A stretch of 6,295 nucleotides of DNA, taken from contig CANIMS010000104.1 of the NCBI GenBank assembly GCA_947468785.1, positions 1-6,295 of the forward strand, read 5' to 3'. Origin of the DNA: Betaproteobacteria bacterium. Lineage in GTDB: Bacteria; Pseudomonadota; Gammaproteobacteria; Burkholderiales; Burkholderiaceae. The number at the start of each line of letters is the position of its first letter. Positions within the stretch are counted from its first letter, which is position 1. The position numbers and the translations under genes were made by a program. Positions 1-6,284 of the stretch are shown here, one piece after another. Below the pieces are notes generated by a model. It saw only the letters and a program-made list of their open reading frames with translations. It had not been told where the DNA came from and searched no databases.

Positions 1-761
1 GCACCGTGTCTTGGAGTCTTACCTTTGTGATGCCGCAAAACTGCTTCATGCCATTTGCTATAGGTGGCAGAGCCAGGTGCTTTCAAATTCTTGTGGATAC
101 CTACAGTTTGTACGCTATGCCAGTCACCAAACTCCCAGTGCAGATCTTCACAAGAAACAAACTTTCCTAAACCAGGATGAAAGGGGACAACATGGTAATC
201 CTCGAGGTAAACCTCGATGAAGGTCTTCCAGTTGTAATTGCACTCATGTACTTCGACATGATCAAGCAGGTAACCATCAAACTGGAGATCTTCTGCAACG
301 CCTAGATTTGCTAAATCAGTGCGGACATCGCGTGGACCTTCAAATAAAAGTCCTTGCCAATTTTGCAAGGGAGATTTGCCTAAGTTAAGACAAGGCTTAT
401 CTTCAAAGTGAGGTGCACCTAATAAATTACCACCCAAGTCATAAGTCCAACGATGGAGTGGGCACACAATATTGTTGGTGATACCGCGTCCATTGAGCAT
501 GAGTGCTTGACGATGACGACAGACGTTGGAAAGCAATTCAACACCGGATGCATTACGAACCAGAATGCGTCCCTCATTTTCTGCAGTCAAGGTTTGATAG
601 GAGCCCATTTCTGGCACCATTAGTTCATGACCGACATAGCCAGGCCCCTGCTTGAAAAGCAGTTCAATTTCTTGCTGATATAGGTCAGCGTCAAAATATG
701 CCGAAACCGGCAGTTGCAGATTGGACGGCGCAAGCTTCTGCGCGGTAGCCAGATTAGTCAT
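1..761 (-). CDS. Rieske [2Fe-2S] ring-hydroxylating oxygenase, alpha subunit (C-terminus off window)
   Basis: Reading the minus strand from the ATG at 761-759 gives 253 uninterrupted residues to the window edge, so the 3' part is missing. The N-terminal Rieske domain has C81-R-H83 and C100-P-L-H103, the ligands of a [2Fe-2S] cluster, with 16 residues between the pairs. The catalytic domain begins with NWK (177-179) followed by LEDYHVVPFHP (186-196), where H190 and H195 are the expected mononuclear-iron histidines; the third acidic ligand would lie outside the window. Such enzymes take electrons from a reductase and use O2 to hydroxylate or demethylate small organic substrates. E187 sits three residues before H190, where aromatic dioxygenases such as NDO have the bridging Asp; glutamate there recalls the quaternary-ammonium group (CntA, GbcA). 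That is suggestive only, and the substrate is unknown. GGGGAG just before the ATG and a G-rich run further up could serve as ribosome binding site; an in-frame GTG three codons upstream is an alternative start. No reductase gene is in view. Confidence 0.9.
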   Translation of the reverse strand, partial: MTNLATAQKLAPSNLQLPVSAYFDADLYQQEIELLFKQGPGYVGHELMVPEMGSYQTLTAENEGRILVRNASGVELLSNVCRHRQALMLNGRGITNNIVCPLHRWTYDLGGNLLGAPHFEDKPCLNLGKSPLQNWQGLLFEGPRDVRTDLANLGVAEDLQFDGYLLDHVEVHECNYNWKTFIEVYLEDYHVVPFHPGLGKFVSCEDLHWEFGDWHSVQTVGIHKNLKAPGSATYSKWHEAVLRHHKGKTPRHG

Positions 762-809
762 TCTCCCCACCCCCGAAAACGTCAGCCGAAGCTAAGCGGA
801 ATAACCAAT

Positions 810-834
810 CCAACCATCGACGGATCGATATTGG
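810..834. repeat. Inverted repeat in the oxygenase leader (possible operator or RNA hairpin)
   Basis: The core ATCGA-CGGA-TCGAT (816-829) has perfect 5-base arms around a 4-base centre. Outside it, CCAA (810-813) and TTGG (831-834) also pair, separated from the core by two unpaired bases on the left (814-815) and one on the right (830). The total is nine pairs with an asymmetric internal loop. It lies between the minus-strand -10 box and the oxygenase start, so it could bind a regulator or fold in the leader mRNA. No known regulator's site is recognised. Confidence 0.4.
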
Positions 835-848
835 AAAGGAAGGGAAGG

Positions 849-878
849 ATTATACCCATTGACCCCATCTCCCTTTAA
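849..878 (-). promoter_or_regulatory. Putative promoter of the Rieske oxygenase gene
   Basis: On the minus strand a perfect TATAAT lies at 854-849. TTAAAG at 878-873 (3 of 6 matches to TTGACA) is placed 18 bases upstream of it. Transcription would begin near 842, giving a leader of about 80 bases before the ATG at 761. The -35 box is weak, so an activator may be needed; that is an inference. The box overlaps the TTTAAT candidate for the opposite direction. Confidence 0.5.
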
Positions 879-886
879 TATGTAGG
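859..886 (+). promoter_or_regulatory. Weak candidate promoter region for xseB-ispA-dxs-folE2
   Basis: An operon promoter must lie upstream of 921 if the four genes are co-transcribed from here, but no convincing pair of boxes is visible. TTGACC (859-864) is a 5 of 6 match to a -35 box, yet the hexamers 16-18 bases downstream match a -10 poorly. TTTAAT (874-879) is a 5 of 6 match to TATAAT but lacks a -35 partner at normal spacing. TGTAGG occurs twice nearby (881-886 and 895-900). Treat the placement as tentative. Confidence 0.22.
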
Positions 887-907
887 GCAAACTGTGTAGG
901 AAATACC

Positions 908-914
908 AAGGAAA
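908..914 (+). promoter_or_regulatory. Ribosome binding site of xseB
   Basis: AAGGAAA lies six bases before the ATG at 921. It is the clearest Shine-Dalgarno sequence among the plus-strand genes here and supports that start codon. Confidence 0.6.
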
Positions 915-920
915 TCGAAT

Positions 921-1154
921 ATGCCAACCAAAAAGTCTGAAAGCCAAAAACCGGGCCTTGAGGTTCAAATTGACCCTGATTTACGTTATGAACAGGCTGT
1001 AAAAGAGCTCGAAAAGCTCATCTCAGATATGGAATCCGGAAAATTTTCTTTAGAAGAAACACTCTTGGCATACCAACGCGGCGCAGCTTTGTTAAAACAT
1101 TGCCAAGGAGTGCTTGCACAAGTAGAGCAACAAGTTCGAGTGTTTGAGGCTTAA
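921..1154 (+). CDS. xseB: Exodeoxyribonuclease VII small subunit
   Basis: This 77-residue protein matches the XseB family in length (E. coli about 80) and sequence. After a short Lys-rich tail it shows YEQAVKELEKLI (23-34), the SGKFSLEETL segment (39-48) with the acidic turn, then YQRGAALLKHC (51-61) and an amphipathic C-terminal helix rich in Gln and Val. The family forms a two-helix hairpin. Several copies bind the large subunit XseA to make exonuclease VII, a cytoplasmic enzyme that degrades single-stranded DNA from both ends into oligonucleotides. xseA is not in this window, which is usual because the two subunits are generally encoded apart. It is the first gene of the operon, and its TAA overlaps the ATG of ispA by one base, so the two are probably translationally coupled. 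AAGGAAA before the ATG fixes the start. Confidence 0.95.
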   Translation: MPTKKSESQKPGLEVQIDPDLRYEQAVKELEKLISDMESGKFSLEETLLAYQRGAALLKHCQGVLAQVEQQVRVFEA

Positions 1155-2056
1155 TGAGTTCAGTTGATCAATTTCAGGAGTGGGTTACTTCTCACTCTCA
1201 GCGTACTGAAGCAGCTTTAGATAAGCTGCTCGATTCTGCGCAAACTCAACCAACACGTTTGCATGAAGCGATGCGTTATGCCGCACAAGGCGGCGGTAAA
1301 CGAATCCGTCCTTTACTAGTGTATGCCGCTGGTCAACTGGGTGGCTCAGAGAGTGCTCAAAAGGAAACTGCTTTAGATGCCGCTGCGGTTGCCATCGAAT
1401 GTATTCATGCGTACTCCTTAGTGCACGATGATCTACCTTGCATGGATGACGATGATTTACGTCGCGGTCGTCCCACAGTTCATAAAGCGTTTGATGAGCC
1501 TACTGCTCTTTTAGTGGGCGATGCGCTTCAGACACGTGCCTTCGAAATTCTAGCGAATGCAGAATGTGGTGTGGATGTACGCCTTTTGATGATTAGCGCA
1601 TTGGCTGCTGCATCAGGCTCACGGGGTATGGCTGGCGGCCAGGCAATCGATTTGGAGAGCGTCGGTAAAAAATTGGATTTAGCCGGTTTGAAACAAATGC
1701 ATGCAATGAAGACAGGTGCATTGCTGTCATGCGCTGTCGAGTTAGGTGGTATTGCTGCGCAGCTCAACCCAACACAAATGGCTCACCTCAAAGAGTATTC
1801 TCAAGCCTTAGGTTTGGCATTTCAGATTGTTGATGATGTATTGGATGCAACAGCCGATAGTCAAACGCTAGGAAAAACCGCAGGGAAAGACGCCATTAAC
1901 GATAAGCCTACCTATGTAACCTTGATGGGTTTAGACTATGCACAGAAAACAGCTAAAGAGCTGCAAGAAACCGCCATTAAAAGTCTAGAGAGTTTTGGCA
2001 GCCAAGCTCAAGCCCTAAAAGATTTAGCCTTTTTAGTTGTGAATAGAGGCAAGTAA
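1154..2056 (+). CDS. ispA: Farnesyl diphosphate synthase (geranyltranstransferase)
   Basis: A 300-residue all-helical trans-prenyltransferase of the usual IspA length. It condenses dimethylallyl and then geranyl diphosphate with isopentenyl diphosphate to give farnesyl diphosphate, the precursor of quinone side chains, undecaprenyl phosphate and other isoprenoids. Visible motifs are GGKRIRP (47-53, substrate diphosphate binding), the first Asp-rich motif DDLPCMD (92-98) followed by DLRRGRP (101-107), KTG (186-188), and the second Asp-rich motif DDVLD (227-231) preceded by FQIV. Two residues lie between the paired aspartates and the final Asp beyond the minimal DDxxD spacing, which is typical of bacterial type II FPP synthases and favours farnesyl over longer-chain products. 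The start overlaps the xseB stop (TAATG). GAGG at 1146-1149, four bases upstream, is a good ribosome binding site. dxs follows 20 bases after the stop. Confidence 0.95.
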   Translation: MSSVDQFQEWVTSHSQRTEAALDKLLDSAQTQPTRLHEAMRYAAQGGGKRIRPLLVYAAGQLGGSESAQKETALDAAAVAIECIHAYSLVHDDLPCMDDDDLRRGRPTVHKAFDEPTALLVGDALQTRAFEILANAECGVDVRLLMISALAAASGSRGMAGGQAIDLESVGKKLDLAGLKQMHAMKTGALLSCAVELGGIAAQLNPTQMAHLKEYSQALGLAFQIVDDVLDATADSQTLGKTAGKDAINDKPTYVTLMGLDYAQKTAKELQETAIKSLESFGSQAQALKDLAFLVVNRGK

Positions 2057-2076
2057 GTAGATATTGATTTAATTGA

Positions 2077-3978
2077 ATGACCTTAACTTCCATCAACTCC
2101 CCTGCTGATTTAAGAAAACTCTCTCGTGAAGAGCTGCCACCACTGGCGGATGAGTTACGCGAATTTGTCTTGGATTCTGTATCCAAGACTGGCGGTCATC
2201 TCTCTTCTAATTTGGGGACTGTGGAGTTATCCATTGCGCTGCATTACGTCTTTGATACCCCAGACGATCGGATTGTGTGGGATGTAGGACATCAAAGTTA
2301 TCCCCATAAAATTTTGACAGGTCGACGTGAGCTGATGGGCACCCTGCGTCAGTTCAAGGGTATATCTGGTTTTCCACATCGAGCTGAAAGCCAATTTGAT
2401 GCTTTCGGAACGGGGCATTCATCTACCAGTATTTCTGCTGCGATGGGAATGGCGCGCGCATTTCAAACTAAAGGTGAACCCCACGTCGCAGTTGCTGTGA
2501 TTGGTGATAGTGCAATGACCGGTGGCATGGCATTTGAAGCGATGAACAATGCAGGCGTCTATGACGATCTACCTTTAGTAGTGATTTTGAATGACAACGA
2601 TATGTCAATTTCTCCTGCAGTGGGCGCACTCAATCGTCATCTTGCGCGACTACTGAGTGGCAATATTTATTCAGCCACCAAAAAAGGTATTGATAGTGTT
2701 TTATCGATAGCGCCACCTTTACGTGAATTTGCTAAGCGTCTTGAAGATCATGCTAAAGGGATGGTGTCGCCGTCCACTATTTTTCAAGAATTTGGTTTTA
2801 ACTACTTTGGGCCGATCGATGGGCATGATTTAGACGCCTTGATACCCATGCTCCAAAACGTCCGCCGCTTGGCAATTGAAGGTGGCGGCCCACAGTTTTT
2901 ACATGTAGTGACGCGTAAAGGCCAAGGGTATGAATTGGCTGAGGCGGACCCAGTGCTGTATCACGGTCCCAGTAAATTTAATCCTGAAGAAGGCGTGAAG
3001 AAGCCTGCTGCTAGTAAGAAGACCTTTACGCAAGTATTTGGGGAGTGGTTGTGCGATATGGCACATGCTGATCCTTTATTGATTGGCATTACTCCTGCAA
3101 TGCGTGAAGGATCAGGCTTAGTAGATTTTGAGAAACAATTTCCAAAGCGGTATTACGACGTTGGCATTGCTGAGCAACATGCTGTTACTTTCGCTGCTGG
3201 TATGGCATGCGAAGGCATGAAGCCGGTTGTTGCTATTTATTCCACTTTCTTACAACGCGCTTATGATCAATTGATTCATGATGTCGCGATCCAAGACTTG
3301 CCAGTTTTGTTTGCATTAGATCGCGCTGGACTTGTTGGTGCTGATGGTGCTACACATGCAGGTGCTTATGACATTCCATTCTTGCGCTGCATTCCGAACA
3401 TGTTGGTAATGACACCTGCTGATGAAGCGGAGTGTCGCGACTTATTGACTACTGCCTATCATCAAGCGCATCCTAGTGCGGTGCGCTACCCTCGTGGTTC
3501 TGGTGTTGGCACGATTCCCTCAAAAGAATTGCGTAGCTTGCCATTAGGCAAAGGTGAGATTCGTCGTACATCGAATGCAGCTCCCGGAAATCGAGTGGCT
3601 ATCTTGGCTTTTGGAACATTGCTGTATTCAGCTTTAGAGGTGGCAGAGGGTATTGATGCCACTGTGGCGAATATGCGGTTTGTAAAACCATTAGACATCG
3701 ATCTTCTCAAATCTTTAGCAGCCGATCACGATTATTTAGTGACGATTGAGGATGGTGCCATTGCTGGCGGTGCTGGAAGTGCGTGTTTGGAAGCACTCTC
3801 CAATATGGGAATCAATAAACCCCTCCTCCAGTTAGGTTTACCTGACCAGTTCATTGAACATGGCGATTACAACTTGCTCATGACCAAGTGCGGCCTTGAT
3901 GTAGAAGGGATCGCTAATTCCATCAAACAACGTTTTCCAGCCTTATTAGCCCTAAATTCTGCATTTGTAGGCAAATAA
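2077..3978 (+). CDS. dxs: 1-deoxy-D-xylulose-5-phosphate synthase
   Basis: A full-length 633-residue Dxs. It joins pyruvate and glyceraldehyde 3-phosphate, with thiamine diphosphate and Mg2+, to make DXP: the entry step of the MEP isoprenoid pathway and a branch to thiamine and pyridoxal phosphate. The domain order is normal. The TPP-binding domain has GHLSSNLG (40-47, with H41), [10 protein letters not shown] (69-78) and the metal site D144...N174. The pyrimidine-binding transketolase domain has GIAEQHA (363-369, catalytic E366), [10 protein letters not shown] (415-424) and YPRG (471-474). The C-terminal transketolase domain follows. One oddity is that the usual GDG motif reads G143-D144-S145 (codon AGT at 2509-2511). 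The metal-binding Asp and Asn are kept and the rest is intact, so the enzyme is probably active. The gene begins 20 bases after ispA with little Shine-Dalgarno sequence before the ATG, and it ends 25 bases before folE2. Confidence 0.96.
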   Translation: MTLTSINSPADLRKLSREELPPLADELREFVLDSVSKTGGHLSSNLGTVELSIALHYVFDTPDDRIVWDVGHQSYPHKILTGRRELMGTLRQFKGISGFPHRAESQFDAFGTGHSSTSISAAMGMARAFQTKGEPHVAVAVIGDSAMTGGMAFEAMNNAGVYDDLPLVVILNDNDMSISPAVGALNRHLARLLSGNIYSATKKGIDSVLSIAPPLREFAKRLEDHAKGMVSPSTIFQEFGFNYFGPIDGHDLDALIPMLQNVRRLAIEGGGPQFLHVVTRKGQGYELAEADPVLYHGPSKFNPEEGVKKPAASKKTFTQVFGEWLCDMAHADPLLIGITPAMREGSGLVDFEKQFPKRYYDVGIAEQHAVTFAAGMACEGMKPVVAIYSTFLQRAYDQLIHDVAIQDLPVLFALDRAGLVGADGATHAGAYDIPFLRCIPNMLVMTPADEAECRDLLTTAYHQAHPSAVRYPRGSGVGTIPSKELRSLPLGKGEIRRTSNAAPGNRVAILAFGTLLYSALEVAEGIDATVANMRFVKPLDIDLLKSLAADHDYLVTIEDGAIAGGAGSACLEALSNMGINKPLLQLGLPDQFIEHGDYNLLMTKCGLDVEGIANSIKQRFPALLALNSAFVGK

Positions 3979-4003
3979 GCTCGTTTTGCTTGAAAATAGA
4001 GTC

Positions 4004-4831
4004 ATGAATGACATGAACCCCGCCTTTCTGAAAGCCAGCGCAATGCCTGACGTGCAGTCCACTATGGATGAGCGCGCCTTGCCGATTGAGCAAGTTGGCA
4101 TTCGTGGTGTACGTCATCCGCTCATGATTCGCAGTCAAACTGGTAACTTTCCATCGGTGGGTCAATTTGAAATGGATGTGGCATTGCCTGCTCATGTGAA
4201 GGGCACACACATGTCGCGTTTCATGGCGCTCTTGCAAAAACAAGACGAGCCTGTTGACAGTACAACTGTGGTTGGCATGCTCAGTGAAATGCTGCCATTG
4301 CTCGATGCCAAAGAAGGTCACGTGCAGTTTACGTATACGCACTTCGTTAAAAAAGCTGCGCCAGTATCTGGTGTTGAAAGTTTGATGGATTACGAAGTCA
4401 CTTGGATGGCAACTGCAAAACAAAATACTGCAGGCAAGCTTGATATTGAACTAAGTCTGCGTGCTCAAGTGCCAGTGATGAGTTTGTGCCCTTGCTCAAA
4501 AGAGATCTCAGAATTTGGTGCTCACAATCAACGCTCGCATGTCACGATGTCAGTTGTACTCGATTCTCAAACAAAGATGACGGTAGAGGATTTAGTTGCA
4601 GCTGCAGAAAGTGAAGCCTCTAGCGAGCTTTGGGGATTATTAAAGCGTCCTGATGAAAAATGGGTCACTGAGCATTCGTATAGCAATCCGAAGTTTGTCG
4701 AGGATTTAGTTCGTGATGTAGCTGGGCAGCTAAAAGCAGATGAGAGAATTCATTCTTTTGTTGTTGAGGCAGAGAATTTCGAATCCATTCATAACCACAG
4801 CGCCTTTGCCCGCATTAGCTTGGTTAAATAA
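4004..4831 (+). CDS. folE2: GTP cyclohydrolase IB (FolE2 type)
   Basis: A 275-residue COG1469 protein that converts GTP to 7,8-dihydroneopterin triphosphate, the first step of tetrahydrofolate (and queuosine) synthesis. It does the job of FolE, but from a different tunnelling-fold family that tolerates metals other than zinc. Family signatures are VGIRGVRHPL (31-40), GTHMSRF (67-73), SLCPCSKEIS (160-169) with C162 as the likely catalytic and metal-binding Cys, GAHNQRSH (172-179) with H174 as the expected metal His, and LKRPDEKWVTEHSYSNPKFV (213-232) near the conserved acidic ligand, probably E233. The start is uncertain: ATG at 4004 gives the normal length, ATG at 4013 is three residues shorter, and an in-frame TTG at 3986 would add six. 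No strong Shine-Dalgarno sequence decides between them. It is the last gene of the probable operon, and no terminator is seen before convergent tsaD. Whether a zinc-dependent folE exists elsewhere cannot be told from here. Confidence 0.93.
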   Translation: MNDMNPAFLKASAMPDVQSTMDERALPIEQVGIRGVRHPLMIRSQTGNFPSVGQFEMDVALPAHVKGTHMSRFMALLQKQDEPVDSTTVVGMLSEMLPLLDAKEGHVQFTYTHFVKKAAPVSGVESLMDYEVTWMATAKQNTAGKLDIELSLRAQVPVMSLCPCSKEISEFGAHNQRSHVTMSVVLDSQTKMTVEDLVAAAESEASSELWGLLKRPDEKWVTEHSYSNPKFVEDLVRDVAGQLKADERIHSFVVEAENFESIHNHSAFARISLVK

Positions 4832-4845
4832 GCGCAGCAGCCCGA

Positions 4846-5919
4846 CTACCTTAAATTATTACTTGCTAAATCCCAGCGGGGTTTAATGTCAAAGGCTCCC
4901 GATCTTGTGGAGCCATTATTTTCGGTAAGCATTCTTAGCGCTCCTGCGAAGGCAATCATGACCCCGTTATCGGTACACAGTTCGAGAGGCGGGTAATGGA
5001 CTGCAAAACCATTTTTTTGTGACATCGCATTTAATGCTGAGCGTAGTTGCAAATTAGCGCCCACTCCACCAGCTAACACCAAATCTTTGCAGCCAGTTTG
5101 CTTAAGTGCCTTTTCTGCTTTACTCATTAGCACTGCCACAATTGAATCCACAAAACTTCTGGCGAGATCTGCATGAAATTGCGCTACCTGTTTGGGATCC
5201 ACAATCTGTTTCGCATTGAATTTTTTCACTTGATTGAGAACCGCAGTCTTTAATCCTGAAAACGAAAAATCTAAATCTCCAGAGTGAAGCATGGGTTTGG
5301 GTAGATCAAAAATTCCAACGCGACCTTTTTCTGCTAATTTAGAAATCGCAGCACCGCCTGGGTAATCAAGCCCTAATAATTTGGCAGTTTTATCAAATGC
5401 TTCGCCTGCAGCATCATCTAAGGTTTCGCCTAAAAGTTCATATTGACCAATTCCAGAGACTTTCATTAACTGGGTATGGCCCCCAGAAACTAAGAGGGCG
5501 ATAAAGGGAAATTTTGGGGTGGATTCTCCTAGCAAGGGAGAAAGTAGGTGCCCCTCTAAGTGATGCACGCCGATGGAGGGCACTTGGAGACCCTGGGCCA
5601 GTCCTTTGGCAAATGCGCCTCCTACCAGGAGGGCGCCCGCCAATCCAGGCCCCTGGGTAAAGGCTACCGCTTCAATATCGGCTAATTTCAGGCCAGATTG
5701 GGTCAAAGATTGGTCTAAAAGGGGTAAAACACGCCGAATATGATCCCTAGAGGCAAGTTCGGGAACAACACCCCCATAATCTCGGTGCATGGCGATTTGG
5801 GAGTGCAAGCCCTGGCCTAGGATGCCTAAAAACGCAGGTTTACCCTCTTCCCAGGGGGTGGTGTTGTATAAAGCCACCCCAGTCTCGTCACAAGAAGTTT
5901 CTATGCCTAAAACAATCAT
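4846..5919 (-). CDS. tsaD: tRNA N6-adenosine threonylcarbamoyltransferase
   Basis: A 357-residue TsaD (formerly Gcp/YgjD), slightly longer than the roughly 337 of E. coli. It transfers the threonylcarbamoyl group from threonylcarbamoyl-AMP, made by TsaC, to A37 of ANN-decoding tRNAs. It works with TsaB and TsaE in the cytoplasm and is usually essential. The ASKHA fold is clear: [10 protein letters not shown] (5-14, first nucleotide-binding turn), VHHLEGH (118-124) with iron ligands H120 and H124, LVSGGHT (143-149), [10 protein letters not shown] (168-177), [11 protein letters not shown] (217-227), AGGVGAN (283-289) and CTDNG (315-319) with the third metal ligand D317, then the conserved KPRW near the C-terminus. 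The [10 protein letters not shown] beginning is the usual TsaD start, although the bases before it give only a weak, A-rich ribosome binding site. It converges on folE2 (14 bases apart) and diverges from rpsU (77 bases apart). The rpsU promoter overlaps its first codons. Confidence 0.96.
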   Translation of the reverse strand: MIVLGIETSCDETGVALYNTTPWEEGKPAFLGILGQGLHSQIAMHRDYGGVVPELASRDHIRRVLPLLDQSLTQSGLKLADIEAVAFTQGPGLAGALLVGGAFAKGLAQGLQVPSIGVHHLEGHLLSPLLGESTPKFPFIALLVSGGHTQLMKVSGIGQYELLGETLDDAAGEAFDKTAKLLGLDYPGGAAISKLAEKGRVGIFDLPKPMLHSGDLDFSFSGLKTAVLNQVKKFNAKQIVDPKQVAQFHADLARSFVDSIVAVLMSKAEKALKQTGCKDLVLAGGVGANLQLRSALNAMSQKNGFAVHYPPLELCTDNGVMIAFAGALRMLTENNGSTRSGAFDIKPRWDLASNNLR

Positions 5920-5934
5920 TTTTTCGCTTGGTCG

Positions 5935-5943
5935 TGCTAGAAT
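5935..5943 (+). promoter_or_regulatory. Putative extended -10 promoter of rpsU
   Basis: TGC-TAGAAT is an extended -10 element: TGn followed by a 5 of 6 match to TATAAT. No good TTGACA is found 16-18 bases upstream, where the sequence is the tsaD start codon region (5914-5921), so the extended element would carry recognition. Transcription would begin near 5950 and leave a leader of about 47 bases before rpsU. Confidence 0.5.
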
Positions 5944-5961
5944 CGCAATTCAGTTAATTTT

Positions 5962-5975
5962 TCGATATTTATCGA
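5962..5975. repeat. Palindrome in the rpsU leader / tsaD upstream region
   Basis: TCGATA-TT-TATCGA is a perfect 6-base inverted repeat around TT. As RNA it would be a short five-pair hairpin with an ATTT loop; as DNA it is an operator-like dyad. It lies downstream of the rpsU -10 box and upstream of tsaD, so it could affect either gene. No known regulator is recognised. Confidence 0.35.
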
Positions 5976-5996
5976 GCATATACGAGTTAAATAAGT

Positions 5997-6209
5997 ATGA
6001 CTACAGTCCGCCTTCGCGAAAACGAACCATTTGAAGTGGCATTGCGCCGTTTCAAGCGCACCATTGAAAAAAATGGTCTTTTGACAGACTTGCGTGCCCG
6101 CGAGTTTTACGAGAAGCCAACGGCTGAGCGTAAGCGTAAAAAGGCTGCTGCTGCAAAACGCCATTACAAGCGTATTCGTAGCCAAATGTTGCCTAAGAAG
6201 CTTTACTAA
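5997..6209 (+). CDS. rpsU: 30S ribosomal protein bS21
   Basis: A 70-residue, strongly basic protein of the normal bS21 length (E. coli 71). It begins [20 protein letters not shown] (residues 2-21), contains the typical [20 protein letters not shown] segment (35-54) and ends in a Lys/Arg-rich tail. bS21 binds late to the 30S platform near the 3' end of 16S rRNA and the anti-Shine-Dalgarno sequence, and it helps initiation on mRNAs. The leader has no good Shine-Dalgarno sequence: only ACGAG at 5982-5986, ten bases from the ATG, and a TAAGT directly before it. An extended -10 promoter lies 54 bases upstream and an intrinsic terminator follows 36 bases after the stop. In many proteobacteria rpsU leads yqeY/dnaG/rpoD; those genes would be beyond the right edge. 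Confidence 0.97.
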   Translation: MTTVRLRENEPFEVALRRFKRTIEKNGLLTDLRAREFYEKPTAERKRKKAAAAKRHYKRIRSQMLPKKLY

Positions 6210-6218
6210 TAGAATTTA

Positions 6219-6243
6219 AAAGCTCTCTTCACCGAGAAGCTTT
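6219..6243 (+). other. Hairpin between rpsU and its terminator
   Basis: AAAGC-TCTC (6219-6227) pairs with GAGA (6234-6237) and GCTTT (6239-6243), leaving one bulged A at 6238 and a six-base loop TTCACC. No T-run follows, so it is not a terminator itself. Its loop plus the next G (6228-6234) is the exact complement of CGGTGAA (6256-6262) in the loop of the terminator that follows. Confidence 0.5.
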
Positions 6244-6244
6244 G

Positions 6245-6284
6245 AAACCCGCTGACGGTGAAACGCAGCGGGTTTTTGCTTTTT
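6245..6284 (+). terminator. Intrinsic terminator after rpsU
   Basis: AAACCCGCTG (6245-6254) pairs perfectly with CAGCGGGTTT (6266-6275) around an 11-base loop, followed by T-rich sequence (TTTTT at 6273-6277 and again at 6280-6284). This is a textbook Rho-independent terminator in the plus direction. The minus strand lacks a matching T-run, so it is probably one-way. If dnaG and rpoD follow outside the window, it would act as a partial terminator inside the operon, as one does between rpsU and dnaG in E. coli. Confidence 0.85.

Noticed and set aside
11..220. A plus-strand open frame of 69 codons at the left edge.
   Set aside because: It is antisense to the Rieske oxygenase, whose metal-binding motifs are unambiguous on the minus strand.
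881..900. TGTAGG repeated twice, 14 bases apart, before xseB.
   Set aside because: Two short copies are too little to call a binding site or repeat element.
3986..4003. Upstream TTG start for folE2 adding six residues.
   Set aside because: No ribosome binding site supports it, and the ATG at 4004 gives a normal family N-terminus.
3923..4423. A 166-codon minus-strand open frame opposite the dxs end and folE2 start.
   Set aside because: It lies antisense to well-supported genes, has no recognisable family features, and its His- and Cys-rich composition is that of a shadow frame.
4868..4884. AAATCCC-AGC-GGGGTTT hairpin that might terminate folE2 in the plus direction.
   Set aside because: It falls on the conserved KPRW codons of tsaD, has one G-T pair and a three-base loop, and is not followed by a T-run, so it is probably a coding coincidence.
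5937..6185. An 82-codon minus-strand frame over rpsU.
   Set aside because: It is antisense to rpsU, which is certain from its sequence; no independent support.
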